DNA of 6,900 nt from Bacteroidota bacterium (GCA_023426625.1 JAFAAJ010000165.1:1-6900); one strand, 5' to 3'; positions 1 to 5,787 are shown, counted from the stretch's first letter. The notes: a model not told the origin generated them from the sequence alone. A program made the numbers and translations.

Positions 1-344
1 AACTTACAGAACTCCTTAAATCTCCGGAAAACTACAAAGATTTCATGCCGGATGGTCTTCAGAAGTTTGAATCAAGAGAAGACGGATTTAAATTCGGACT
101 TCAGGGAATGCCTGAAATTGCTTTGAAAATAGATGAAGTGAATGACCAGAAAGCAGTATTGAAGTCGGCAAGTTCAAGTTTGGATTTCTCGTTAACCGCT
201 ACTTTGAACCCAATTAACGAAAACCAGACAGAAGTTCAGATGCTTTTTGAAGGTAAATTCAATCCTTTTATCAAAATGATGGTGGAAAAGCCTTTGCAGA
301 ACTTCATCAATACTTTAACGGATAAGATCGAAGCTTATAAATAA
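1..344 (+). CDS. SRPBCC-family protein, C-terminal part (5' end outside window)
   Basis: The reading frame is open from base 3 to the TAA at 342-344 and gives 113 residues. The start codon lies upstream of the window; the Met encoded at 45 is internal, because the preceding in-frame residues (LTELLKSPENYKDFMPDG) continue the same protein style. Alternating beta-strand segments end in a long C-terminal helix (roughly FNPFIKMMVEKPLQNFINTLTDKIEAYK), which is the usual finish of the START/SRPBCC helix-grip fold that encloses a hydrophobic ligand. The ELLKSPENYKDFMP segment resembles the N-terminal helix region of small polyketide-cyclase-like members. No signal peptide can be judged. The ligand and role are unknown. 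The fold assignment is inferred from sequence style, without a search. A terminator follows directly, so this is the last gene of its transcript. Confidence 0.72.
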   Translation, partial: LTELLKSPENYKDFMPDGLQKFESREDGFKFGLQGMPEIALKIDEVNDQKAVLKSASSSLDFSLTATLNPINENQTEVQMLFEGKFNPFIKMMVEKPLQNFINTLTDKIEAYK

Positions 345-348
345 CAAT

Positions 349-374
349 AAAAGTCCTGATTTTTCAGGACTTTT
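349..374 (+). terminator. Intrinsic terminator after the SRPBCC gene
   Basis: A perfect 11-bp stem (AAAAGTCCTGA at 349-359 with TCAGGACTTTT at 364-374) encloses a TTTT loop and ends in a T-rich run (371-375). It begins five bases after the stop codon at 342-344. The A-run on the left and T-run on the right could also let it work for transcripts coming from the right. Confidence 0.9.
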
Positions 375-481
375 TAATTTTTATTTCTTATTTCTACAGG
401 ATTAATTTCTGGAACATCTGATACGCCATATGCAAATGGACTAATTTATATATTAACACAAATAAGGAAAAGTAAAATAAA

Positions 482-853
482 ATGAAACAATTTATAAAAG
501 TATTTTTTTTATTGAATATAGTATACTTGTTATATTCCTGTAAATCACAGAATATGGGTGATTTAAAGATTTTATCCATTACATTTTTAGATTTAGGTAA
601 AAATTGTTTAAATAATTCGGAAGTAAAAGGTTTAAGTAAGATTTCAGGCATAAACGAAAAATATCTCACATCTTCTCTTTATTGCAAAACAGACAATGTG
701 AAAAGTTGTTTTCCGATTAACGATAAAACATTTGATTATGATTACTGGAATGCAAATAAAGAAAAGTTAGTAAAAAATAAATTAAATGTTCTTTATAAAA
801 GTTATACAATTGACAATAAAGAAATTATAGTTATTTATAAAATATCTCAATAA
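482..853 (+). CDS. Hypothetical lipoprotein, AT-rich orphan
   Basis: The gene encodes 123 residues. The N terminus (MKQFIKVFFLLNIVYLLYSC) is a lipoprotein signal peptide: basic start, hydrophobic core, and a lipobox LYSC with Cys20 as the predicted lipidated residue. The residues after Cys20 (KSQN) lack the acidic cluster associated with surface export of flavobacterial lipoproteins, so a periplasm-facing location is more likely. The mature part has three further cysteines (42, 68, 76), a Tyr/Asn/Lys-rich middle (FDYDYWNANKEKL) and a C-terminal strand-like segment (KEIIVIYKI). I recognise no family. A purine-rich AAGGAAA stretch lies about 12 bases before the ATG; no TAnnTTTG element is evident upstream. 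Codons are strongly A/T-ending and the DNA is visibly more AT-rich than its neighbours, which could reflect recent acquisition or weak selection. It converges with anmK across repeat copy A. That it is a real gene rests on the intact lipoprotein signal. Confidence 0.75.
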   Translation: MKQFIKVFFLLNIVYLLYSCKSQNMGDLKILSITFLDLGKNCLNNSEVKGLSKISGINEKYLTSSLYCKTDNVKSCFPINDKTFDYDYWNANKEKLVKNKLNVLYKSYTIDNKEIIVIYKISQ

Positions 854-883
854 ATTTCATTATAGAAGCTTACAGATAATATG

Positions 884-991
884 AAAAGAGGCTGTCTCAA
901 AAGTACCCCCTCTCTCGGACTCCTGTCTGACAACTTTTGTCATTTAGGAGATTCTCAGAGCATTAATTTACCTTTTGAGACAGCCTCTTTT
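884..991. repeat. 108-bp palindromic element, copy A (MITE-like, likely bidirectional terminator)
   Basis: The terminal inverted repeats are a perfect 20 bp: AAAAGAGGCTGTCTCAAAAG at 884-903 pairs with 972-991. Nested inside are CTCCT (920-924) with AGGAG (946-950), and TGACAA (928-933) with TTGTCA (937-942) around a 3-base loop, so the whole unit can fold into one long imperfect hairpin. Its reverse complement equals 5330-5436 base for base. It lies between the convergent lipoprotein gene and anmK and touches the anmK stop codon. The outer A/T runs next to a GC-richer stem give it terminator architecture in both directions. It has no coding capacity. The size and terminal repeats suggest a non-autonomous transposable element; no parent insertion sequence is present here. 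Confidence 0.88.
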
Positions 992-2041
992 TTATGCGAT
1001 AATTCCGGAAGAATGATCTTCGAAGCTTCCTGTTGCAGATGAAAGGACATTGATTTCATTATTTTGCCTTAAAACACCCATAAAAGCAAAGATCAAAGCT
1101 TCTTTATAGTCTATAATCTCGTGGTCAGGAATAATGATCTCTGCTTGAGTTTTCTGCCTGATCTTCTCAATTAAAAAGGAATTGTAAGCACCACCTCCCG
1201 TAAACAAAACGTTTTTCAAATTGTTATTATTGATCACGTTTGAAATCTGCTTACCGATGTGCTCTGTGAAGGTTGCTAATAGATCTAAAGGTTCAATATT
1301 GCCTTTAAGAAGAGGAAAAATATGCTGATTACACCATTCTACACCTAAAGATTTAGGATGGGATTGCTTATAAAAATCCAGGGAATTGAGTTGAGTCAAT
1401 AATTCTTCATTAATCTTTCCGCTTTTTGCTAAATCACCATTCTCATCAAAGTTTTTGTTGAATTTCTGAGCCAGCTTGTTTAAAACAATATTCACGGGTG
1501 AAATATCAAAAGCGATTCTTTTGTCATTGATTTTTAATGAAATATTAGAGAAACCACCTAAATTCAGACAGGCATCATACGTTGAGAACAGCAATTCGTC
1601 ACCGATAGGAACCAATGGAGCACCATTTCCGCCCATCAAAACATCCTGTGATCTGAAATCATATATTACAGGAAGTTTCGTGATCAGTTTGATGGCTCTT
1701 CCGTCTCCGATCTGCAAGGTGAATTTTTTTTGTGGCTGATGAAAAACCGTATGACCGTGCGATGCGATCAGGTCTATATTTTCCAGTTGATGCTTACTGA
1801 TGAACCCCTGCGTTAATTCACCTACATAAAATCCATATTCAGCATTGAGTTCCAATAATTCTTCTGCGGTTAATTGAATTGAATTTCTGAGTCTGTTTTC
1901 CCAAATCTCAGGATAAGCCACAGTTTCTGCTTTCAGGATTTTAAAACTCCAGTTATGGTTGGTCTTTTCAAAACGGACAAAACAGATATCTAATCCGTCC
2001 AAACTTGTTCCGGACATTAAACCAATAGCCTGAGAGATCAT
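992..2041 (-). CDS. anmK: Anhydro-N-acetylmuramic acid kinase
   Basis: The 349-residue length is close to the family norm of about 350-370. AnmK cleaves and phosphorylates 1,6-anhydro-MurNAc with ATP and water to give MurNAc-6-phosphate, a cytoplasmic step of peptidoglycan recycling. Visible motifs are the N-terminal phosphate loop GLMSGTSLDGLD (7-18), SHGHTVFHQP (94-103), IGDGRAI (111-117), DFRSQDVLMGGNGAPLVP (128-145), NLGGFSNIS (160-168), FDISPVN (178-184) with Asp179 as the predicted catalytic base, KSLGVEW (230-236), FTGGGAYN (280-287) and EALIFAFMGVL (314-324). At 178-184 many bacterial homologues read FDTGPGN. The start is set by MISQAIGLMSGTS, which places the loop at the usual distance. 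It lies 9 bases downstream of lptC and closes that operon. Its TAA is followed immediately by repeat copy A. Family assignment is firm; in vivo recycling activity is inferred. Confidence 0.95.
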   Translation of the reverse strand: MISQAIGLMSGTSLDGLDICFVRFEKTNHNWSFKILKAETVAYPEIWENRLRNSIQLTAEELLELNAEYGFYVGELTQGFISKHQLENIDLIASHGHTVFHQPQKKFTLQIGDGRAIKLITKLPVIYDFRSQDVLMGGNGAPLVPIGDELLFSTYDACLNLGGFSNISLKINDKRIAFDISPVNIVLNKLAQKFNKNFDENGDLAKSGKINEELLTQLNSLDFYKQSHPKSLGVEWCNQHIFPLLKGNIEPLDLLATFTEHIGKQISNVINNNNLKNVLFTGGGAYNSFLIEKIRQKTQAEIIIPDHEIIDYKEALIFAFMGVLRQNNEINVLSSATGSFEDHSSGIIA

Positions 2042-2050
2042 GATATCAGA

Positions 2051-2641
2051 TTATTTTTTTGTTTCAGAAAGTTTTTTAGTACTTACATCTCCGGTGTTAT
2101 TGAAGAAAGTATATTCGGAGAAATCATCTTTTGCAGTCATTCCATCTGCACCGATCAGAGTTGAGCCATCTTCCATCGTCACATATACAGTGTCTTTGGT
2201 GTAAACTCTCTTCTTTTTCTGATCCCAGAAGATGCTTTGCATGGCAAATCTTTGTCCTTCGTTCGTGGTGATCCTTACATCACCTTTCGCTTCGTAGAAT
2301 TTTTTATATTCAAAAATCCGGGCATATTTTGCAGTGATCTTTCCGGGCACTTTCGGTTTTTTCTTATCAAAGAACTGAATATTGATCCCTTTTTTTGCTA
2401 CAATGTATGGGCTGTCTATCAATTCATACTTTTCAATGATGGGAGCAGTTGCTTTTAAAGTGATAAACCCTGAATCTCTCTGAATAATATGAGCATTATT
2501 AATGACCTGCGAAGGGAAGTTCTTATTTTGTTTAGCATTGGCTTTAGTAAGATCTTCTTCACAGGAGGTCAATATAAAAAATATAGCACAACTAAAAAGG
2601 CATGCTATATTTTTATATGATATGTCTGATAAGAGCTTCAT
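2051..2641 (-). CDS. lptC: LPS export ABC transporter periplasmic protein LptC (lipoprotein type)
   Basis: The chosen start at 2641 gives 196 residues, typical for LptC, and the N terminus MKLLSDISYKNIACLFSCAI, which leads to lipobox LTSC with Cys27. An in-frame ATG 60 bases upstream (2701) would add 20 polar residues ahead of the signal and overlap the barrel gene, so I reject it. The mature domain (about 43-180) is a run of short beta strands of the LptC/OstA jellyroll type: PSQVINNAHIIQRDSGFITLK, the KITAKYARIFEYKKFYEAKGDVRI segment, and TKDTVYVTMEDGSTLIGADGM. LptC receives LPS from LptBFG and passes it along the Lpt bridge. The E. coli protein has a transmembrane helix; this one appears lipid-anchored. 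CEED directly after the lipobox is acidic. The ATG follows the barrel gene's TAG by one base (TAGAATG), which implies translational coupling. Confidence 0.9.
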   Translation of the reverse strand: MKLLSDISYKNIACLFSCAIFFILTSCEEDLTKANAKQNKNFPSQVINNAHIIQRDSGFITLKATAPIIEKYELIDSPYIVAKKGINIQFFDKKKPKVPGKITAKYARIFEYKKFYEAKGDVRITTNEGQRFAMQSIFWDQKKKRVYTKDTVYVTMEDGSTLIGADGMTAKDDFSEYTFFNNTGDVSTKKLSETKK

Positions 2642-2642
2642 T

Positions 2643-3932
2643 CTAGTTATAAAGGATTTTTCTGAACCATTTATCTGCAAAATTAAATCCAATTCTGACA
2701 TTGATGAAATTCTGATTGATCAGGTTGTCTTTCAGGGTTCCTCTCTTACCAACTTCAACCCCCAGCTCAAGACCACTCATTCTAGTGATACTGCTGTTTT
2801 TGAACGGAAGAAGGACTCCAGCAGAAACTCCAAATTTATTGATGTTATTGCCTGCAATTTTCAAGTTCCCTTTCTCATAGAAAGCTCCATATCTGTATAC
2901 TACTCTTGAGAAATAACTTCTGAAGTTGTTATAGTTTGGCAGATACCAGCCACCGGCAGAAATTCTGTAAGAATCTTCAAAATCAAAAGTACTTCCGAAA
3001 TAAGAAATAGTTTCCCCTTTCTTATAATCTCCTTGAAGAGAGATAAACCATTGGTTCTCGCTACCATAACCAAGTCCTACAGAAGCCTGTAGAGGTAAAA
3101 GGTTATTGGATCTTGTACTTTTTTGTTCTATGATACTTTCGCTGCCTTCTTGTATTATAGTTCCCGTACCGTCATAAAAATAAGTACTGTTTTTATAATC
3201 GGTCGTCATATTACTTGTGTTTCCAAAAGTAGTAGTTGCCCCGATTGTAAATTTACGGTCTGTACTGGTGTTTAAATGCTGATAACTTGCTCCTAACGTA
3301 AAATTGAAGTTTTTAATGCTGTTTTTAGTTTCATAGCCATTCACTAATTCAGCAGTGGAATAGGTTAACTCATTAGTATCATAAAGATTCCCGAAATATA
3401 AGTTAGCACGTACCCCCACAGATAACTCCTGATTTATTTTATATGAAAGAGCAGCCTGTGCAGTATTTAAAGTTCCATTACCTTTAAAACGGCTAGCCTT
3501 TACTGTAGTTCCATCCTCAAGAGTCTCTAAATGAACAATATCATAGCTTTTAGAACTATAAGGTTGATAAGAGAATCCCATCTTCATTTTCGCTGACAAA
3601 GGAAAAGCAATGGAAATATTGGATAAATACGTAGAATGTTTAGTAGACTTCGTATTATTATAATCGGATTTGAAATAATTGTTTTCGTTGGTTGCTTCCA
3701 GTTTGATGCTGGTAAGCTCGAAGTTCGCATTATTTGCAGGGTTGGCAAAATTAAAGCTGCTGGTAAAATCACTTATGAAAGCTGTTGATATACCTCCCAT
3801 AGAGGTAGTTTCAATCGTATTATCATATTTTACATCTCCAATTCCGTATGTTGCATAAGGAGAGTTACTCAAACTCTGTGCATTCAGGAAATACCCAACC
3901 GAAATGAATGATAGTACAAAGATTTTTTTCAT
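2643..3932 (-). CDS. Putative outer-membrane beta-barrel protein, FadL/OmpP1-like
   Basis: The gene encodes 429 residues. It has a Sec signal peptide (MKKIFVLSFISVGYFLNAQ) with likely cleavage after NA at residue 18, before Gln19. The mature start (SLSNSPYATYGIGDV), a Gly/Ser-rich N-terminal region and FANPANNANFEL resemble the N-terminal plug and NPA motif of FadL-type channels. The rest alternates amphipathic strands ending in aromatic residues (KMKMGFSYQPY, ELSVGVRANLYFG, FNFTLGASYQHL, KFTIGATTTFG, QWFISLQGDYK, NKFGVSAGVLLPF, NFINVRIGFNFADKWF), as expected of a 12-16 strand barrel. The chain ends RKILYN rather than in a terminal aromatic. It is first in the operon with lptC and anmK. A related barrel next to lptC is, as I recall, a common flavobacterial arrangement. 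The transported substrate is unknown; hydrophobic uptake is only a family-level guess. Confidence 0.82.
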   Translation of the reverse strand: MKKIFVLSFISVGYFLNAQSLSNSPYATYGIGDVKYDNTIETTSMGGISTAFISDFTSSFNFANPANNANFELTSIKLEATNENNYFKSDYNNTKSTKHSTYLSNISIAFPLSAKMKMGFSYQPYSSKSYDIVHLETLEDGTTVKASRFKGNGTLNTAQAALSYKINQELSVGVRANLYFGNLYDTNELTYSTAELVNGYETKNSIKNFNFTLGASYQHLNTSTDRKFTIGATTTFGNTSNMTTDYKNSTYFYDGTGTIIQEGSESIIEQKSTRSNNLLPLQASVGLGYGSENQWFISLQGDYKKGETISYFGSTFDFEDSYRISAGGWYLPNYNNFRSYFSRVVYRYGAFYEKGNLKIAGNNINKFGVSAGVLLPFKNSSITRMSGLELGVEVGKRGTLKDNLINQNFINVRIGFNFADKWFRKILYN

Positions 3933-3953
3933 TCTATATTTTTAAACAATGCG

Positions 3954-3961
3954 CAAATATC
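3954..3961 (-). promoter_or_regulatory. Weak candidate -7 element for the barrel-lptC-anmK operon
   Basis: The minus strand reads GATATTTG, one mismatch from the Bacteroidota consensus TAnnTTTG, 21 bases before the ATG at 3932. I see no TTG at the expected -33 distance. It is the best match on that strand in this intergenic region. Confidence 0.3.
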
Positions 3962-4198
3962 TTAAATATTAATGAATTGTAAAAATTTAGTGAGGTTAAA
4001 GTTTGTTAAGGGGATAAAAGAGAATTGTAAACAATCAATTGTCAATGGTGAATGGCGAATCACACACATTTGAATTTTAATATTTCAGTTGATGATGTAT
4101 CATCTTTTACGAAGTTTATGATCTTTATTTTCCACAATTAAACATTTATTTACGAAGTAAATTCATCACTCACAAATCCACTCTTTCGCAAAATTATT

Positions 4199-4206
4199 TA
4201 TCTTTG
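4199..4206 (+). promoter_or_regulatory. -7 promoter element for holB
   Basis: TATCTTTG matches TAnnTTTG perfectly and ends four bases before the ATG at 4211. Transcription would begin at or within a few bases of the start codon, implying a leaderless or nearly leaderless mRNA. There is no clear TTG at the -33 position, which lowers confidence. Confidence 0.5.
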
Positions 4207-4210
4207 AAGC

Positions 4211-5329
4211 ATGAATTGGGAGAATATAGCCGGACAGGAAAATCTGAAAAAACTTCTACAAGACAGTATCATTGAAAACAGGGTGAGCCATGCACAGCTT
4301 TTTGTGGGAAAAGAGGGGTATGGTACGTTACCTCTGGCTTTGGCTTATGCAAAAGAAATTTTAAGCGGTGAGAATGAACATGCCGCTTCAAAAGTGGAAC
4401 ACCTGAATCATTTGGATCTGCATTTCAGTTTTCCCGTTTATACGGATAATAAGAACTCTTTAAGCAAAAATAAATTTGATGATTTCCGGGAAATGATCCT
4501 TGCTTCTCCTTATGCAAGTTATGATGACTGGACTGCTTTTCTGGACTCCGAAAATAAGCAGCTGTTTATTTCTGCAGACGAAATAGATGATCAGAATCAG
4601 AAATTTTCACTTAAAAGTTACGAAGGAGGAACAAAGATCCTGATCGTCTGGAGAGCCGATAAAATGAATATTTCCGCTTCCAATAAATTCCTTAAGTTTT
4701 TAGAGGAACCACCTGCAAAAACAATCATTATTTTAACGGCAGAAAGCACCAATGACATTCTTCCTACCATATTGTCCAGAACACAGGTCGTAGAAGTTCC
4801 GAGAATCAATGATGAGGATATCGAGAACTATCTGCGTAAGAACTTTACTGTTTCTGAGGATAAGCTGAAGGAAATTGTGCATGAAGCGCAGGGGGATCTC
4901 AATGATGCGATAAAACTTTTGCAGTCCGGAAGTAAGAATGATGAATTTGAAAAACTATTTATTCAGTGGGTTCGTGATGCCTTCCAGGTGAAAAAAAGAC
5001 CTGAATTTCTTAAAAGTATCATTTTCTGGGCAAGAGAAATAGCAGGGTGGAACAGGGAAAAGCAAAAGAATTTCCTGAACTATTGTTCTGAGATTTTCAG
5101 ACTGGCTCTGTTACAGAACTACCAATCGGAAAGTTTGGTGTATAAAAAAATAGATGCCAATGGCTTCAACTGGATCAGTTTCTCCAGATTCATCAGTGGA
5201 GCGAATATCGAAAACATTTTGGAAGAGATCAATACGGCTGATCTTCATTTAACCCGAAACGGAAATCCTAAAATCATATGGACGGATCTTGGAATCAAGC
5301 TTTCCAGACATATTCATAAAAATGTATAG
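4211..5329 (+). CDS. holB: DNA polymerase III subunit delta' (clamp loader)
   Basis: The 372-residue length fits delta', the non-catalytic AAA+ subunit of the clamp loader that puts the sliding clamp on primed DNA. The N terminus MNWENIAGQENLKKLL and VSHAQLFVG (25-33) are typical. The P-loop position (GKEGYGTL, 33-40) lacks the Lys-Thr/Ser pair, as in other delta' subunits that do not hydrolyse ATP. HLDLHFSFPV (67-76) matches the usual HPDLHFVFP segment, but the cysteines of the zinc module before it are absent; the protein has only one cysteine, in NYCSEIF near 290. Next come ISADEID (120-126), TKILIVWRADKMNISASNKFLKFLEEPP (141-168) and ILSRTQ (187-192), where the usual SRC reads SRT. The remainder is a helical collar domain. 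Repeat copy B begins at the base after the TAG. DnaX-type subunits are excluded by the degenerate P-loop and short length. Confidence 0.92.
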   Translation: MNWENIAGQENLKKLLQDSIIENRVSHAQLFVGKEGYGTLPLALAYAKEILSGENEHAASKVEHLNHLDLHFSFPVYTDNKNSLSKNKFDDFREMILASPYASYDDWTAFLDSENKQLFISADEIDDQNQKFSLKSYEGGTKILIVWRADKMNISASNKFLKFLEEPPAKTIIILTAESTNDILPTILSRTQVVEVPRINDEDIENYLRKNFTVSEDKLKEIVHEAQGDLNDAIKLLQSGSKNDEFEKLFIQWVRDAFQVKKRPEFLKSIIFWAREIAGWNREKQKNFLNYCSEIFRLALLQNYQSESLVYKKIDANGFNWISFSRFISGANIENILEEINTADLHLTRNGNPKIIWTDLGIKLSRHIHKNV

Positions 5330-5437
5330 AAAAGAGGCTGTCTCAAAAGGTAAATTAATGCTCTGAGAATCTCCTAAATGACAAAAGTTGTCAGACAGGA
5401 GTCCGAGAGAGGGGGTACTTTTGAGACAGCCTCTTTA
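5330..5437. repeat. 108-bp palindromic element, copy B (inverted copy of 884-991)
   Basis: Bases 5330-5436 are identical to the reverse complement of 885-991, and only the last base differs (A at 5437 against T). The terminal inverted repeats are AAAGAGGCTGTCTCAAAAG at 5331-5349 with 5418-5436. It lies between convergent holB and the small Cys/Lys-rich gene and starts at the base after the holB TAG, with the same orientation relative to holB as copy A has to anmK. The terminal stem followed by a T-rich stretch (TTTATTTTAT) makes it a plausible terminator for holB and, read the other way, for the small gene. TATAG occurs on both sides (5325-5329, 5441-5445), a candidate target duplication. Confidence 0.88.
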
Positions 5438-5486
5438 TTTTATAGTTGTCATTCATAGAATGAGCAAGTGTAGTGATAAAGCAATT

Positions 5487-5687
5487 TTATTTTTTGCTTT
5501 TTTTCTTTGCATCAGCAGTTTTAGCTTTCGTGTCGCACGATTTGTGATTGTCTCCACACGCTTTCTTGTCTTTTACCGAACATTCTTTTTTGTCTTTACC
5601 TGCACAACATCCACCTTTTTGTGTTTCCTGTGCAAAACCGAATGTACATAAACCGATAACTGCTAAAACAGAAATAATTTTTTTCAT
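5487..5687 (-). CDS. Small secreted Cys/Lys-rich protein, unknown function
   Basis: The gene encodes 66 residues. Residues 1-19 (MKKIISVLAVIGLCTFGFA) form a clear Sec signal peptide, with cleavage expected before Gln20. The mature peptide of about 47 residues is very hydrophilic and Lys-rich, with five cysteines at 27, 28, 36, 44 and 51 and His48: GGCC, KKEC, KKAC and HKSC, spaced 7-9 residues apart after the GGCC pair. It ends in an Ala/Lys tail (TKAKTADAKKKSKK). The regular Cys spacing suggests metal binding or disulfides, but nothing proves it, and I recognise no named family. It has its own promoter (TATATTTG, minus strand, 5713-5720) and copy B as a likely terminator, so it appears monocistronic. 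The signal peptide and promoter make it convincing as a real gene despite its size. Confidence 0.82.
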   Translation of the reverse strand: MKKIISVLAVIGLCTFGFAQETQKGGCCAGKDKKECSVKDKKACGDNHKSCDTKAKTADAKKKSKK

Positions 5688-5712
5688 AATGCTTTTAATT
5701 TTATTTTCATTT

Positions 5713-5720
5713 CAAATATA
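5713..5720 (-). promoter_or_regulatory. -7 promoter element for the small Cys/Lys-rich gene
   Basis: The minus strand reads TATATTTG, a perfect TAnnTTTG match, 25 bases before the ATG at 5687, giving a leader of about 20 bases. No TTG is obvious at the expected -33 distance. Confidence 0.55.
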
Positions 5721-5765
5721 GCAAATTTTTGAAAGCGAAATTAACGCAGATTAAAAATAAATTAA

Positions 5766-5787
5766 AAATCAATCAATCGTTTGATTT
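5766..5787. promoter_or_regulatory. Candidate TetR operator (inverted repeat over the -33 box)
   Basis: AAATCAA (5766-5772) and TTGATTT (5781-5787) are perfect 7-bp inverted arms around an 8-base spacer. This 22-bp size suits a TetR-family dimer site. The right arm contains the TTG of the -33 box, so binding would block the promoter of the regulator and downstream efflux genes. The region is AT-rich, so a chance palindrome is possible. Confidence 0.4.

Larger units (their letters stand above)
3933..4210. other. Divergent intergenic region between the barrel operon and holB
   Basis: This 278-base AT-rich stretch has stop codons in all frames I checked. It must hold the start signals of both divergent transcripts. 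Around 4023-4065 is a low-complexity run of short related words (ATTGTAAACAAT, CAATTG, AATGGTG, AATGGCG), which looks like degenerate small repeats; I assign it no function. No RNA gene was recognised. Confidence 0.5.

Noticed and set aside
394..669. 91-codon minus-strand open frame opposite the lipoprotein gene
   Set aside because: It is antisense to a frame with a clear lipoprotein signal; its Phe/Lys-rich product is what AT-rich DNA yields by chance.
884..991. Structured non-coding RNA gene
   Set aside because: The fold is a single long palindrome with a near-identical inverted copy elsewhere and no promoter next to it; a mobile palindrome or terminator explains it better.
2639..2701. Longer lptC start at 2701 (20 extra residues)
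   Set aside because: It would put a polar segment before the lipoprotein signal peptide and overlap the barrel gene; the ATG at 2641 gives a proper lipobox distance.
2502..2909. 135-codon plus-strand open frame across the lptC/barrel junction
   Set aside because: It is antisense to two well-supported genes and has no recognisable domain.
4023..4065. CRISPR-like or iterated binding-site array in the divergent intergenic region
   Set aside because: The words ATTGT, AATGGTG and AATGGCG are short, imperfect and irregularly spaced; there is no consistent repeat-spacer pattern.
884..5437. Composite transposon bounded by the two repeats
   Set aside because: The enclosed genes are core functions (holB, lptC, anmK), there is no transposase, and each element has its own terminal repeats and flanking duplication candidates.
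5388..5651. 87-codon plus-strand open frame starting inside repeat copy B
   Set aside because: It overlaps the small secreted gene on the opposite strand; its Phe/Cys-rich sequence is the antisense of the Lys/Cys-rich peptide.
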